Below, piece by piece: positions 45,611 to 55,275 of a DNA stretch of 64,000 nucleotides. Position numbers and translations under genes: made by a program. Position 1 is the stretch's first letter, and each line of letters starts with the position of its first letter. The notes below the pieces were generated by a model, which was not told the origin of the DNA, made no database searches, and saw only the letters and a program-made list of their open reading frames with translations. The stretch is from Laspinema palackyanum D2c. Its GTDB lineage: Bacteria; Cyanobacteriota; Cyanobacteriia; Cyanobacteriales; Laspinemataceae. The stretch lies in NCBI RefSeq assembly GCF_025370875.1, contig NZ_JAMXFD010000007.1, positions 122,356 to 186,355 of the forward strand. The letters run 5' to 3'.

Positions 45611-45756
45611 CAACACCGGCGGGGGATAAATCGATTGGCGGCCTCATAGCTTGCATTCGGTTAAAAACCGACTGCAAGTCTTATCCCGTGGTTTTTTCAG
45701 TCGGTTTCAACCGACTTGAGCTGTTAGGCGGGGGATTTATCCCCCGCCGGGTGTTG
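45611..45756. repeat. MITE-like inverted repeat, short copy
   Basis: CAACACCGGCGGGGG at the left and CCCCCGCCGGGTGTTG at the right form the ends. GGTTAAAAACCGACTGCAAG and CAGTCGGTTTCAACCGAC lie within. The interior is much shorter than in the copy at 30520-30816. GACATCTTGCACCATTCTCA just left of it recurs, inverted, at about 48762-48781. Confidence 0.8.
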
Positions 45757-45829
45757 CTTCCTTCGGGGGGACTATTTGACAAGAAGAGGGTAAATTGAGA
45801 ATCGATAACCTGCAAGAGAGGCATCTCCC

Positions 45830-47869
45830 ATGCCAAAAATTAGTCCGGCGTTCATTTTGATTTTGACTGTATTGGTGAATGGGTTCTTCTGTATGGCGAT
45901 CGCCATCACGGCGGCGTCCCCAACGAGTCTCGGCATTTTGCTGGGGGTTTTGACCCTCGGATGTGGACTGTTATGTGCCTTAACCTGTTGGTTACCCGGT
46001 GCCAGGGTGGAACGGGGTTTTTGGCTGTTTGGGGTTCTGCCTCTGATTGCGGCGGTGTCGGTGTACTTCCTCCTCGTCAGTGAGTCCCTCAATCCCGCTT
46101 TTCAGGGAAATTTAAGCGCTGCATCGGTGTTGTTGTGGGGGTTGGGGACGGGATTGCCGACGGTGTGGGTGCTCTGGCAACGGTGGCAGCGCTGGCAATC
46201 CTCGGCGATCGCCTTACGTTCCGGGTTACTGGCAGCAGTTGAAAGTGAAGCGATCGCCCGACAGCAGCAGTCGTTACATTATGCGGTACATCGCTATTTG
46301 GTGCGCGAACCCCTGACGGAGGAACTCCCCCGATTGTGGGATGTGGAGGTGAAAATTGGCAAGCACCCGAGACGGAAACTCGCACCGGAACAAGGGATTC
46401 TGGAGGGGTTACAGGTGGCAGCACCCCAGCAAGCGGGGGTAGAGGTGCTCAATGAGGTGGGAGTGCGTGCGGACCCGGAAACGGGGGTTCTCGAAATCGG
46501 GGCGATCGCCGGAATTGTTTTAATCCTCGGTGCACCGGGTGCGGGGAAAACCAGCACCTTGTTAGAATTAGCCCAAGAGTTATGCGATCGGGCCAGACAA
46601 AATGAGCTAGAACCCGTGCCGGTTGTCTTAGATTTAGCACATTGGCTGGATCCGCTCCCGTTGCTCACTTGGATTGAGGAAGAAGTGGGTCGCAAGTATA
46701 ACGTCAACCGGAAGTTAGTCCGAGAATTGTTGGCAGACGATCGCTTGTTACCCCTCCTAGATGGATTGGACGAACTGGATGGCGATCGACAGGAACAGTG
46801 TTTAAAAGAGATTGCCCAATCCAGACGCCAAAATGGACAGGCGCTGCCGTTGGTTCTTTGTACCCGCATGGATACTTACCAACGTCGCCCAACTCGTCTC
46901 CGTTTGTATGCAGCAGTCGGAGTTCAACCCTTGAAGAAGCAGCAAATTGAGAGATATTTGCTCGCCTCTCGCAGTCGGGAACTTTGGGAAAATCTGCAAA
47001 CAGACCCAACATTATTCCGATTAGCCAAAACGCCTTTATTCTTAAATCTGATGACCGTTGCCTACGAGGAAATTTTAATTCATTCCTGGAAACGCCTGAA
47101 GACAAGAGAAGAACGGCAGCGCTATGTGTTTAATGCCTATATTCGACGGCAACTGTCGCGGGACATGGAGAAACCCATTTATTCCCGCAAAACCGAACCC
47201 CCGGCGGAACAAACCAAACTCTGGTTACGCTGGCTCGCAGGGGTGATGAGTCAGAGCAATCACCGAATATTTTCAACAGATTCTCTTCCGGCGTTACGGT
47301 TGCAACCCACCCGGAAACAGTTACAGTATCCCCTGGCCTTGTTGTTGCTTTTTATTATTCTATATGCTGGGTTATTTACCTTGATTTATGGATGGGAAGT
47401 GGGGGGAATTTATGGGATATTTTTTGCAATTATTGCCTTAAGTTGTGGGGGAATTATTGCCTTAAAAGCGCCGGATATTGAACTGAGTACCACCTCCCCG
47501 CGCATCCTCTGGCAGTCGGCGATCGCCTCGGTGAGTTGGTGCCTTCTTGGTTTCGTAAGTTTTCAATTCATTGGGGCAATTTTATCCGCTGTCACCCCCA
47601 GGGAAGGTGGGGTGATGTATTTGCTCTCCGTGCTGTTTTTTATGGGGTCAACCGCCCCTATTTTAGGCTTAATTTGCGGACTGATTACCGCTATTCCCTG
47701 GATGAAGCACTTGCTCGTGCGCGTGATATTGTGGCGCAGAGGGGATATTCCCTGGAATTATAGTCGGTTTTTGGAATATGTCAGCCAACGGTTATTTTTA
47801 CAGCGAGTGGGATGGCAACAGTATCGATTCATTCATGAGTTATTGCGCGATCGCCTCGGTGAGAGTTAA
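45830..47869 (+). CDS. Membrane NACHT-family NTPase
   Basis: A 679-aa STAND-type ATPase. Two to three N-terminal membrane helices (about 5-30, 34-52, 64-83) and a fourth near 98-115 precede a cytosolic linker. The NACHT domain has Walker A GAPGAGKTS (234-242) and Walker B LLPLLDGLDEL (306-316). Further hydrophobic helices occupy about 505-630, then a short helical tail VGWQQYRFIHELLRDRLGE. There is no visible repeat sensor or nuclease domain. Such proteins are abundant in cyanobacteria; signalling or defence is possible but unproved. GAGAGG precedes the ATG. Confidence 0.85.
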   Translation: MPKISPAFILILTVLVNGFFCMAIAITAASPTSLGILLGVLTLGCGLLCALTCWLPGARVERGFWLFGVLPLIAAVSVYFLLVSESLNPAFQGNLSAASVLLWGLGTGLPTVWVLWQRWQRWQSSAIALRSGLLAAVESEAIARQQQSLHYAVHRYLVREPLTEELPRLWDVEVKIGKHPRRKLAPEQGILEGLQVAAPQQAGVEVLNEVGVRADPETGVLEIGAIAGIVLILGAPGAGKTSTLLELAQELCDRARQNELEPVPVVLDLAHWLDPLPLLTWIEEEVGRKYNVNRKLVRELLADDRLLPLLDGLDELDGDRQEQCLKEIAQSRRQNGQALPLVLCTRMDTYQRRPTRLRLYAAVGVQPLKKQQIERYLLASRSRELWENLQTDPTLFRLAKTPLFLNLMTVAYEEILIHSWKRLKTREERQRYVFNAYIRRQLSRDMEKPIYSRKTEPPAEQTKLWLRWLAGVMSQSNHRIFSTDSLPALRLQPTRKQLQYPLALLLLFIILYAGLFTLIYGWEVGGIYGIFFAIIALSCGGIIALKAPDIELSTTSPRILWQSAIASVSWCLLGFVSFQFIGAILSAVTPREGGVMYLLSVLFFMGSTAPILGLICGLITAIPWMKHLLVRVILWRRGDIPWNYSRFLEYVSQRLFLQRVGWQQYRFIHELLRDRLGES

Positions 47870-48032
47870 AATCCCTTCCTGCCGCTGCCTGCAACGGCTC
47901 TCCTCTGGGGTTTCCCAACTGTCACGGCAATGCCATCCCGCTGTCATCTCGACTCCATACCCCCTCGTTAGAGTATTTCCTAGCTATTGAAGAACCCTCG
48001 CTGTTTTCCGGTAGCTCCTGCACTCCTAAATT

Positions 48033-48062
48033 CCTCTCGGTCCCCACTGAGAGGTTTTTTTT
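48033..48062 (+). terminator. Rho-independent terminator
   Basis: CCTCTC and GAGAGG pair around GGTCCCCACT (with an inner GT/AC pair), followed by eight T. It probably ends the NACHT gene transcript about 165 bases after its stop. Confidence 0.85.
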
Positions 48063-48164
48063 GTTCCTAACTCCCCCTTCCCTAACTTGTCTATTCCTTC
48101 CCTATAATTTCACTGTTTATCATACAATTAATTTAAAGCATTTTGTACAAACCCAGGTGAATCC

Positions 48165-48566
48165 ATGCCCGATATTGTCGATATTGCGGTGAGCAATGAC
48201 TCCTTTAAAACCCTTGTCGCTGCGGTGCAAGCAGCGAACTTAGTCGAAACCTTAAAAAGCCCCGGTCCTTTCACCGTTTTTGCTCCCACCGATGCCGCCT
48301 TTGCCAAATTACCCCCAGGAACCATTCAAACCCTGTTACAGAATATTCCTCAATTGGCTCGAATTTTAACCTATCATGTCGTTTCGGGTAAATTGATGCA
48401 AGCGGATTTAGCAAAATTAGAGTCAGTCACCTCGGTGGAAGGGTCTCCGATTTCTATCGATTGTTCCGATGGATTTGAAGTCAAAAATGCCACGGTTGTT
48501 ATGGCTGATGTGGAAGCCGATAATGGGGTAATTCATGTGATTGATAACGTGATTTTAATGGGTTAA
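48165..48566 (+). CDS. Fasciclin-domain protein resembling CupS
   Basis: A 133-aa single fasciclin (FAS1) domain without a signal peptide: [20 protein letters not shown], then [15 protein letters not shown] and ITYHVV-like [10 protein letters not shown]. CupS, a subunit of the NDH-1MS CO2-uptake complex, has this fold and size, and cupA lies next door. But cupS is usually downstream of cupA on the same strand; here the gene is convergent with cupA and separated by repeats. A stand-alone fasciclin protein is the alternative. Confidence 0.78.
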   Translation: MPDIVDIAVSNDSFKTLVAAVQAANLVETLKSPGPFTVFAPTDAAFAKLPPGTIQTLLQNIPQLARILTYHVVSGKLMQADLAKLESVTSVEGSPISIDCSDGFEVKNATVVMADVEADNGVIHVIDNVILMG

Positions 48567-48579
48567 GACTAATAGGAAC

Positions 48580-48918
48580 AACCGGCGGGGGATAAATCCC
48601 TCGCCTAATAGCTCAAGTTGCAACAACCGGCGGGGGTTTAAACCCCCGCCTAACAGCTAAAGTCGTCTAAAGACGACTGAAAACACCACGGGATCAGACT
48701 TGCAGTCGGTTTTTAACCGACTTTAGCTATGAGGCGGGGGTTTAAACCCCCGCCGGTTGTTGAGAATGGTGCAAGATGTCAGTTGAAACCGACTAAAAAC
48801 ACCACTGGATCAGACTTGCAGTCGGTTTTTAACCGAATGCAAGCTATGAGGCGGGGGTTTAAACCCGCGCCGGTTGTTGCCACCGCGCCGGTTGTTGCCA
48901 CCGCGCCGGTTGTTGCCA
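48580..48918. repeat. Composite cluster of MITE-like inverted repeats
   Basis: At least two overlapping element copies. CAACAACCGGCGGGGGTT and AACCCCCGCCGGTTGTTG form ends, with AGTCGTCTAAAGACGACT and GTCGGTTTTTAACCGAC inside. The right end closes with three tandem copies of GCGCCGGTTGTTGCCACC (18 bp). It lies between the convergent fasciclin and cupA genes and probably works as their transcription end. Confidence 0.85.
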
Positions 48919-48920
48919 CC

Positions 48921-50216
48921 TTATCGATAATCCTGACGCTGAATATCCCGTAACCGGGCTTCAGGACGTTTAAATCGATCCAGTTGGCTTTCAAAAAACT
49001 TCCGATTTGCCATCAAATGCTTGGGATTTGGATCATCTAAAGGATAGAGTAAAGCCGTGCGTAACGCTTGAATGACAGCGGAAGTGACACAATACATCGA
49101 TCGCTGGAATGTAATTCCCAACTGAATCAACATATCATCCTCACCCCGGCAATATTGGCGATAATAATCTACCAAGTAGGGGGGGAGGAAATGGAGCATA
49201 TCCTGCATTAATAATGTCGGGGGAATGCCTGCGGTTCCCACGGGAAAGACATCGGCATATAAAATGCCATAATGGAAGTCTTTCTGCTCATCTGGCACTT
49301 GTTTTGCTTGAGCATTATAGGATTTAGTGCCTCGGAAGGGTGCGGTGCGATAAAAGACGGCTTCGACGTAGGGTAAAGCGGCTTCATAGAGCCAGGTAAA
49401 GCCTTTTGATTTGGGGATAATTTCGTAAACTTTGCCGCGAATATGAGCGTGATGGTAAATGGGACGTCCCGCGATCGCAAAGATGCCATTCACAAGGAAA
49501 TTCATCGCTTCTGGAACAGTGGTGAGTTTGCCTTCATCATACAGATCGGACATTTCAAAAAACACCGGAGCCATTACTTCCCAGAACAATCCCAAATTGC
49601 TATAATAGGAAAGTTGCCTCACCTGTTCTAAAAACATTTCGGGAAACAGCTTATAGAGTCCCAACATCACCGGATTGCCTTTAAAATAGGCTTTGATGGC
49701 GACATCAGCATTGGCTCTATACTCATCACTATCGAGATAAGCATCAAATTTTCCCCAACCCATATCTCTGCCATGCCAATACATCGCCCGCATACAGGCT
49801 TCGGCAAATTCCATATTAACGCGATCGTGCAACCAATGATGGAACAACCGGGGGATTTTTTGGTTTAATTCCCCTTTTTCCATAAAGGCTAAGAGTTCCG
49901 GATGCGCCGTTGCCTCTCCCCGCCAAATTCGCAAGTCGGCATCATCCCCAGCATAGTGATTATGCAAGTCTAAATACTCTTTCGGCAGGAAGTATTTGAA
50001 GAAATTAAACGGTTCTAAAAACACGTCTTGGGCGATATAAAGCAAATCTCGCCAGTAGAAGTCCATCGGCACCGCGTATGCTTTATAAATGCCGATAATT
50101 TGCATTAAATTTTCGGGACTATCCGGCAACATAGCGCCACCGGCTTCTAAACGATGAATAATATCGGCAAATTCATGGGTAGAGGGGGGGAGTTTTGTAG
50201 AAGTTGCAGTTGTCAT
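48921..50216 (-). CDS. cupA: CO2 hydration protein CupA/ChpY
   Basis: A 431-aa cytosolic-side subunit of the NDH-1MS CO2-uptake complex that converts CO2 to bicarbonate using electron transport. It follows ndhD and ndhF on the same strand, the standard operon order. Length is nearer CupA (about 440 aa) than CupB (about 390 aa), and the CupS-like neighbour also favours CupA. This choice is inference. Motifs include YHHAHIRGKVYEIIPKSKG and MYWHGRDMGWGKFD. The spacing from ndhD is 183 bases and contains a dispersed repeat. Confidence 0.88.
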   Translation of the reverse strand: MTTATSTKLPPSTHEFADIIHRLEAGGAMLPDSPENLMQIIGIYKAYAVPMDFYWRDLLYIAQDVFLEPFNFFKYFLPKEYLDLHNHYAGDDADLRIWRGEATAHPELLAFMEKGELNQKIPRLFHHWLHDRVNMEFAEACMRAMYWHGRDMGWGKFDAYLDSDEYRANADVAIKAYFKGNPVMLGLYKLFPEMFLEQVRQLSYYSNLGLFWEVMAPVFFEMSDLYDEGKLTTVPEAMNFLVNGIFAIAGRPIYHHAHIRGKVYEIIPKSKGFTWLYEAALPYVEAVFYRTAPFRGTKSYNAQAKQVPDEQKDFHYGILYADVFPVGTAGIPPTLLMQDMLHFLPPYLVDYYRQYCRGEDDMLIQLGITFQRSMYCVTSAVIQALRTALLYPLDDPNPKHLMANRKFFESQLDRFKRPEARLRDIQRQDYR

Positions 50217-50295
50217 GGTTTGGATATATTTTCCCTAGATAACAATCAAAAACAGGCAATATAGGGCTGATTTTTCAAGGCGTTATAGCAACTCG

Positions 50296-50376
50296 AAATC
50301 ATGATAACCCGAAAATTCAGGAGTGGGAGCATCTCGGTTCCTTATGCAGCAAGGGAGCAAGATGCTCCCCCTCCGG
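50296..50376. repeat. Dispersed GGGAGCATCT hairpin, copy 1
   Basis: AATTCAGGAGTGGGAGCATC is followed by GGGAGCAAGATGCTCCC. An inverted copy lies at about 54590-54660, on the other side of the ndhF-ndhD-cupA operon. Confidence 0.75.
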
Positions 50377-50399
50377 CATCCGGAATTGTCCCCTGGATT

Positions 50400-51908
50400 T
50401 TAGGGGGCAAAATTGTTCATTTTTTGAGCAATTTGCGCGGGATGAGCGGGAGTAATATTGGCTACCATTGCTGTCGTTGTCGGTTCGCTCCACCGCACTA
50501 ACCAAGCCGGTTGAATACCTAATATAAAAATAGTGACCGCCAATATCAACGCCGGAACTCGTTCGGCTGCCAACACTTTGGGATAATATGCCAACTGATT
50601 ATCCAGTTTTCCAAAACAGGTGCGATTGATTAAAATCGCGAAATAAACTGCGGTTAAACCCGAGGCAATAATACAAATTAAAGTCTGTACGGGAAAGACC
50701 GAAAAACTGCCCTGAAAGACCATAAACTCGGCAATAAATCCTACCAATCCTGGAATTCCTGCACTTGCCATTCCGCCTAAAATCAGGAAGGCGCTGGTGA
50801 GCGGTAAGCCGCGATGGGGATTCATTAATCCATTCAAAACATCCAGTTCGCGAGTGCCCACTTTCTGCTCAATGATACCCACGATATAAAAGAGAATGGC
50901 GAGGATTAATCCATGACTGACCATTTGAGCGACTGCACCGAGTAAGCTCAGGGGAGTTCCGGCAGCGGCGGCAACTAAAATATAGCCCATGTGTCCAATG
51001 GAACTGTAAGCAACCATGCGTTTGATGTCCTTTTGGGCGATCGCACTAAAGGCACCATACATGACGCTCACCACCCCAATAATCGCCAACCCAGGACCAA
51101 CCACTCCCCAGGCTTCTGGGAACAGTTGTAACCCAAACCGGATTAACCCATAAGCCCCTAATTTAGCCAGAATTCCCCCAAGAAGAATTGCCACTGCCGG
51201 GGACGCTTCCACATAAGCATCGGGTAACCAAGTATGCAAGGGAACCAGGGGAATTTTAATTCCAAATCCGATTAACAGAATGGTGAGTAAAATCAGTTGG
51301 GTGGTTAAGGATAATTTTTCCGTAGAAATAGAACCGATATCAAAGCTGCTCGAATGGGTTAACCAAGCCATTCCCAAAAACGCAGCTAAGATTAAAATTC
51401 CCGATAATGCGGTATAAATTAGGAATTTCATCGCGGCATATCCGCGTTTTTGCCCCCCCCAAATTCCAATTAAGAGGTAAAGAGGAATCAGTTCTAATTC
51501 ATAGAACAGCACAAATAATAATAAATTTTGTGCAACGAATGCCCCAGTGATTCCAGCATTCACGAGGAAAATCATGGGATAATAGAGCCGAGGGCGCTCC
51601 ACGGTTTCACCCCGACCATAAATGGCAATGCAATTAAGAAATGCACTTAAGGCAAGCAGAGGAAAAGATAACCCATCAATGCCTAATTTATAGCTAAGTC
51701 CTAACTGGGGAATCCAAGGTAAATATTCCTGAAATTGCACTCCCGGGGAGGCTAAATCAAACTGAGTGGCGATCGCCACGGTCCAGCCTAGAATCCCCAA
51801 AGCGACTACTAGGGCAATATTTCTTAACACCGTAGGCGACCCTTTGGAGGGCCAAAATCCAATGAGCACTGCACCGAAAAGGGGCAATCCAATTAATAGA
51901 CTCAGCAT
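50400..51908 (-). CDS. ndhD3: NDH-1 subunit NdhD3/D4, CO2-uptake type
   Basis: A 502-aa antiporter-like membrane subunit with about 14 helices. FYELELIPLYLLIGIWGG, KIPLVPLHTWLPDAYVEA and MVAYSSIGHMGYI match NdhD. It pumps protons in the specialised thylakoid NDH-1 complex that drives CO2 hydration by CupA. The D3 versus D4 choice follows the CupA call and is tentative. It sits 255 bases after ndhF; that spacer shows no real gene. Confidence 0.9.
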   Translation of the reverse strand: MLSLLIGLPLFGAVLIGFWPSKGSPTVLRNIALVVALGILGWTVAIATQFDLASPGVQFQEYLPWIPQLGLSYKLGIDGLSFPLLALSAFLNCIAIYGRGETVERPRLYYPMIFLVNAGITGAFVAQNLLLFVLFYELELIPLYLLIGIWGGQKRGYAAMKFLIYTALSGILILAAFLGMAWLTHSSSFDIGSISTEKLSLTTQLILLTILLIGFGIKIPLVPLHTWLPDAYVEASPAVAILLGGILAKLGAYGLIRFGLQLFPEAWGVVGPGLAIIGVVSVMYGAFSAIAQKDIKRMVAYSSIGHMGYILVAAAAGTPLSLLGAVAQMVSHGLILAILFYIVGIIEQKVGTRELDVLNGLMNPHRGLPLTSAFLILGGMASAGIPGLVGFIAEFMVFQGSFSVFPVQTLICIIASGLTAVYFAILINRTCFGKLDNQLAYYPKVLAAERVPALILAVTIFILGIQPAWLVRWSEPTTTAMVANITPAHPAQIAQKMNNFAP

Positions 51909-52163
51909 AGCGTTATCCTTTCTAGGTCCTCAAACATGAATCAACAAGGGCAGCACCAAGGCCATTCCGGTTTAGCAGTAGCCTGGGTCAATATAGCGAC
52001 TCTAATTCATTCACAGAATAGCTCCAAACCTGATGGGTTTGTAGGGGTGAAATGCTTTGGCGGGAGGAAGGTACATCAAATCGAATCTCCCTTTTTCTCG
52101 GGCAAACCGCAGGTCAAACGCGCGATCTCCTCAACTTTTGACATCCGCTTGTACCCGAGTGGG

Positions 52164-54023
52164 TTAGTTGAACACTAAGAAAATCTTCGACAAAGAGGGC
52201 CAAGCGAGTAACATTCCCAGTACAGCCACCCCGAACAGAATAGTTAGGGCATAAAATTGGGTTTGTCCCGAAACATTGTATTTTAAGCTCTGGCCGCTAA
52301 ACACCGTAAATAATCCTACTAAATTGACTAATCCATCGACAATATAGCGGTCAAACCAGAAGACAATCTGGGAAACCAACCCCACGGCAAAGACAATGGT
52401 CAGTTTGTACAATTTGGCAGTATAAAAATCGTAAGCAAAAAAGTCTTGGACGGATTGGGGACCAAATTTGACGGGTTTGGAAATGCGATCGCTCAGATAA
52501 ATGAACCCGGCCAATCCACCTCCGATTACGGTTGAGCCAATTAAAGCGCCCGCAACTGGAATATTTAGGTTCGCCCAATCCGGCAGCAGATTCCATTCCA
52601 TCAAAATTAACGGAATATGCAAAGTCACACCCATTAAAATCACCATTGGAATCACCATCGGCCAATGTACTTCTGGCGATCGCACCGTCATCGGTTTCGG
52701 TTTCCCCGCAAAAATTAATCCGAACTCGCGAATCACACTAAATGTCGTTAACCCATTCACCACGAGTAACACACCCACCAACTCCGGATGTGCCTCCCAC
52801 AGATTCTCCGCCATTTTGAGCAACGCCCAAAATCCGCCAAAGGGAGGTAACGCCACTAAACCCGCCACTCCCACGAGAAATGCCAACCCAGAAATTGGAC
52901 GGCGAGACCAGAGTCCGCCATACTGAGTGAGGTCTTGGGTAATCGTATTCCAGATCAGTCCCCCAGTACAAGTCACCAAAAGTGCCATTGCCACCGCGTA
53001 AGACAGGAGTAACATCAGAGCGGTTTGAGTTTCCCCCGTTCCCACGGCGATAAACACTAAACCCATGTAAGCACTTACCGAATAAGAGAGCGATCGCTTG
53101 ATATCAATTTGAGCAATGGCGATCGCCGAAGCCCCTACAGCCGTCACCGCCCCAATATAAATCGCCGTCGTCGTCGCAATCTCCGACAACGCCAACACCG
53201 GCTGTAATTTAATCAACACCCAGGCCCCAGTTGCCACCACCACGGAATTCCGTAAAATCGTGCTGGGAACCGGCCCCTCCATCGCCTCATCCAACCACAA
53301 ATGCAAGGGAAACTGAGCGCATTTCCCCAAGGGTCCCGCAATTAACGCTAACCCTAACAAAGTCGCCACTTTGGGATCTAAATCAGCAGTTTGTGCCCAT
53401 TGCGCTAATTCATCAAAATTCCAGGTACCTGCTAACGGTAATAAAGCAACCACCCCCATCAGCAGGATTAAATCTCCCACCCGTTTTGTTAAAAAAGCAT
53501 CTCTGGCCCCCGTCACCACCAACGGTTGCGAGAACCACAATCCGACTAATAAATAAGTACCCAGGGTGAGGACTTCTAAAATGACATAGCTGAAAAACAA
53601 CGAATTGCACAAAATCAGGGCGCAAATTCCCGCTTCAAATACTCCCAACATGGCATAGAAGCGACCCCAACCCCAATCCATTTCCATATATCCCACAGCA
53701 AAAATCTGTGCCAGCAGATTTAATCCCGTGACTAATGCCATTGCACCTACCGTCAAGGCAGATATTTTTAAATCTACCGTTAGGTTTAACCCGGCAGCAT
53801 CCAACCAAGTCCAAGATATTCCTTGCGCCGGTTGATTCCAGGTTGCTGGTAACGCCAATAAACTATGAAGGAAGGCTAAAAAAGTCAGGACTAAATTAAT
53901 ATAGCCCGAGGGTCTCGGTCCAGTTTTTCGGATTGTTCCCGGTGACCAAGCGCCCGCCAGGAGTCCCCCGAGTAAGGCATACCCAGGCACGAACCAAACG
54001 GTTGTCAGAAGTAAATCAGCCAT
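52164..54023 (-). CDS. ndhF3: NDH-1 subunit NdhF3/F4, CO2-uptake type
   Basis: A 619-aa antiporter-like membrane subunit, first gene of the operon. LVGLWFSQPLVVTGARDAFL followed by TKRVGDLILLMGV, and CAQFPLHLWLDEAMEGP, match NdhF of the CO2-uptake complexes. It has many membrane helices and a C-terminal extension. The F3 versus F4 choice is tentative. The upstream 250 bases are AT-rich and hold candidate regulatory repeats. In cyanobacteria this operon is usually controlled by the LysR protein NdhR/CcmR. Confidence 0.9.
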   Translation of the reverse strand: MADLLLTTVWFVPGYALLGGLLAGAWSPGTIRKTGPRPSGYINLVLTFLAFLHSLLALPATWNQPAQGISWTWLDAAGLNLTVDLKISALTVGAMALVTGLNLLAQIFAVGYMEMDWGWGRFYAMLGVFEAGICALILCNSLFFSYVILEVLTLGTYLLVGLWFSQPLVVTGARDAFLTKRVGDLILLMGVVALLPLAGTWNFDELAQWAQTADLDPKVATLLGLALIAGPLGKCAQFPLHLWLDEAMEGPVPSTILRNSVVVATGAWVLIKLQPVLALSEIATTTAIYIGAVTAVGASAIAIAQIDIKRSLSYSVSAYMGLVFIAVGTGETQTALMLLLSYAVAMALLVTCTGGLIWNTITQDLTQYGGLWSRRPISGLAFLVGVAGLVALPPFGGFWALLKMAENLWEAHPELVGVLLVVNGLTTFSVIREFGLIFAGKPKPMTVRSPEVHWPMVIPMVILMGVTLHIPLILMEWNLLPDWANLNIPVAGALIGSTVIGGGLAGFIYLSDRISKPVKFGPQSVQDFFAYDFYTAKLYKLTIVFAVGLVSQIVFWFDRYIVDGLVNLVGLFTVFSGQSLKYNVSGQTQFYALTILFGVAVLGMLLAWPSLSKIFLVFN

Positions 54024-54272
54024 CTGTATTTCCTAATATTCGCTGTCAATGAACAGTCTGCCTTTGATGCTTCCATGATAAATTTCACGACCGCAGTCGG
54101 CTAGGCTGCAATAGATTTATCTTTTCTTAATTTTCTTAAAATTAGGTTATCGTTATTCGGTCCCAAAAGGAAGAGACTCCTGCACAAAAATTAATAATTT
54201 CTTCTCTAATTTATTCTTATAGCCTTATCTCCACAGGGCTTTGGGGGGTTTGAGGGGCTGACCCAGGTAACT

Positions 54273-54300
54273 ATTGATTTTAACAAGGGTTATCATTGAT
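54273..54300. promoter_or_regulatory. Candidate NdhR/CcmR-type site upstream of ndhF
   Basis: ATTGAT (54273-54278) and CATTGAT (54294-54300) are direct repeats 21 bases apart, two helical turns. Each extends to ATTGATTTTA. As I recall it, the reported NdhR core reads TCAATG-N10-ATCAAT; the words fit but the spacing here is 15. It lies about 250 bases before the ndhF start. Tentative. Confidence 0.35.
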
Positions 54301-55275
54301 TTTACTCTATGGTTAGGTGGAATTGCCCGATTAATCGGGTCACCCGCCCCAAGTTCAGCGTAAAATATGAGGTTAATTTAAAATTTTGGTCGGTCTAAAT
54401 AAGTAACAATACTTAGGCAAAGTCCAAAATTAAACTCTCGGGAATAGATAGAGCGGTTCTCATCAATATATGGTATAGCCCTCCCTCCAAACCCCTGGCG
54501 GCCCAAAGGGGGAGAGGGGATGCAAGAGAAGACCTCATGAGTCCACCGAAGCGCTATAGCAGGGTCTCTAAATCAGACCAGTCCTCGGAGCATCTTGCTC
54601 TCTATTGAGTCGTAACAAGCAAGATGCTCCCACTCTTGAATTCTATTGAACTCATGATTTAGATTGGGTATATTTATCAGGAGTCAGAATTCTATTTTAT
54701 CTTTAAAGGAGGGTTTACAAAAATTTAAGAGATAAAAATGATGGCCTGAATTTAAAATCGGGGAGTAGCCTATCCTCTGAATGCAATTCCAATGGAGCAA
54801 ACACCAGAGGCGATCGCCTTAACCTCAATGTCTTCCGTTTTGGCTTAACAAAAGCAAACCCTCAATATTTTATACTTGCTTTCTCACTTTAAATTCTAAT
54901 CTTTCGGACCAGCTTCGACAGAGGTAATCTCCAGTAAACCGAATTTGTATAACATAAAAGTTTTAGCAAGGCAGTCCCTCACCGGGGCCGGAGCAAGCGG
55001 GGGAACTGTAGAGGGATAATCTGGAGGGAGTCCGATGGGAATGCTAGATTAAAACAATGGAATGGACATTCTAAATCCGATGGGTAGGTATTCAGTCCTG
55101 TGGAGTGAAACCGGAAGACTTATGCAAGAGTGGGAATTTCACCCCGGAGGATAGGTGCCTTTCATCTACTGCGGTGCCTACTCAATATAGGAGATCAATA
55201 TAGAAATGATGCGTCAGTCGGGCAACCAGGTCCCTCAACTCTCCGATCTAAACTCTCAACATTAACCCTTAACCG
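54301..55275. other. Long intergenic region with a dispersed hairpin
   Basis: No gene is seen in about 1 kb. GAGCATCTTGCTC and GAGCAAGATGCTCCC words around 54594-54640 form the inverted copy of the element at 50296-50376. CCCTCACCGGGG to GTAGAGGG (about 54976-55015) could fold but matches no RNA family I know. HIP1 occurs once. The promoter of the 55276 gene presumably lies in the last 100 bases. Confidence 0.55.

Noticed and set aside
45456-45677. N-terminal extension of the third AIM24 protein
   Set aside because: It is encoded by the adjacent repeat element and is absent from the other paralogues.
46294-46869. 191-aa minus-strand frame in the NACHT gene
   Set aside because: Antisense shadow with Ser/Arg-rich composition typical of reversed coding sequence.
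48729-48953. Open frame starting MRRGFKPPPVV (also near 30782)
   Set aside because: Reads through the MITE-like inverted repeat; no family and no ribosome-binding site.
51936-52178. 80-aa plus-strand frame between ndhF and ndhD
   Set aside because: Antisense to the operon spacer, with no homology pattern or ribosome-binding site.
54950-55065. GC-rich stretch considered as RNase P RNA, tmRNA or a riboswitch
   Set aside because: No conserved core of these RNAs (for example GAGGAAAGTCC) is present.
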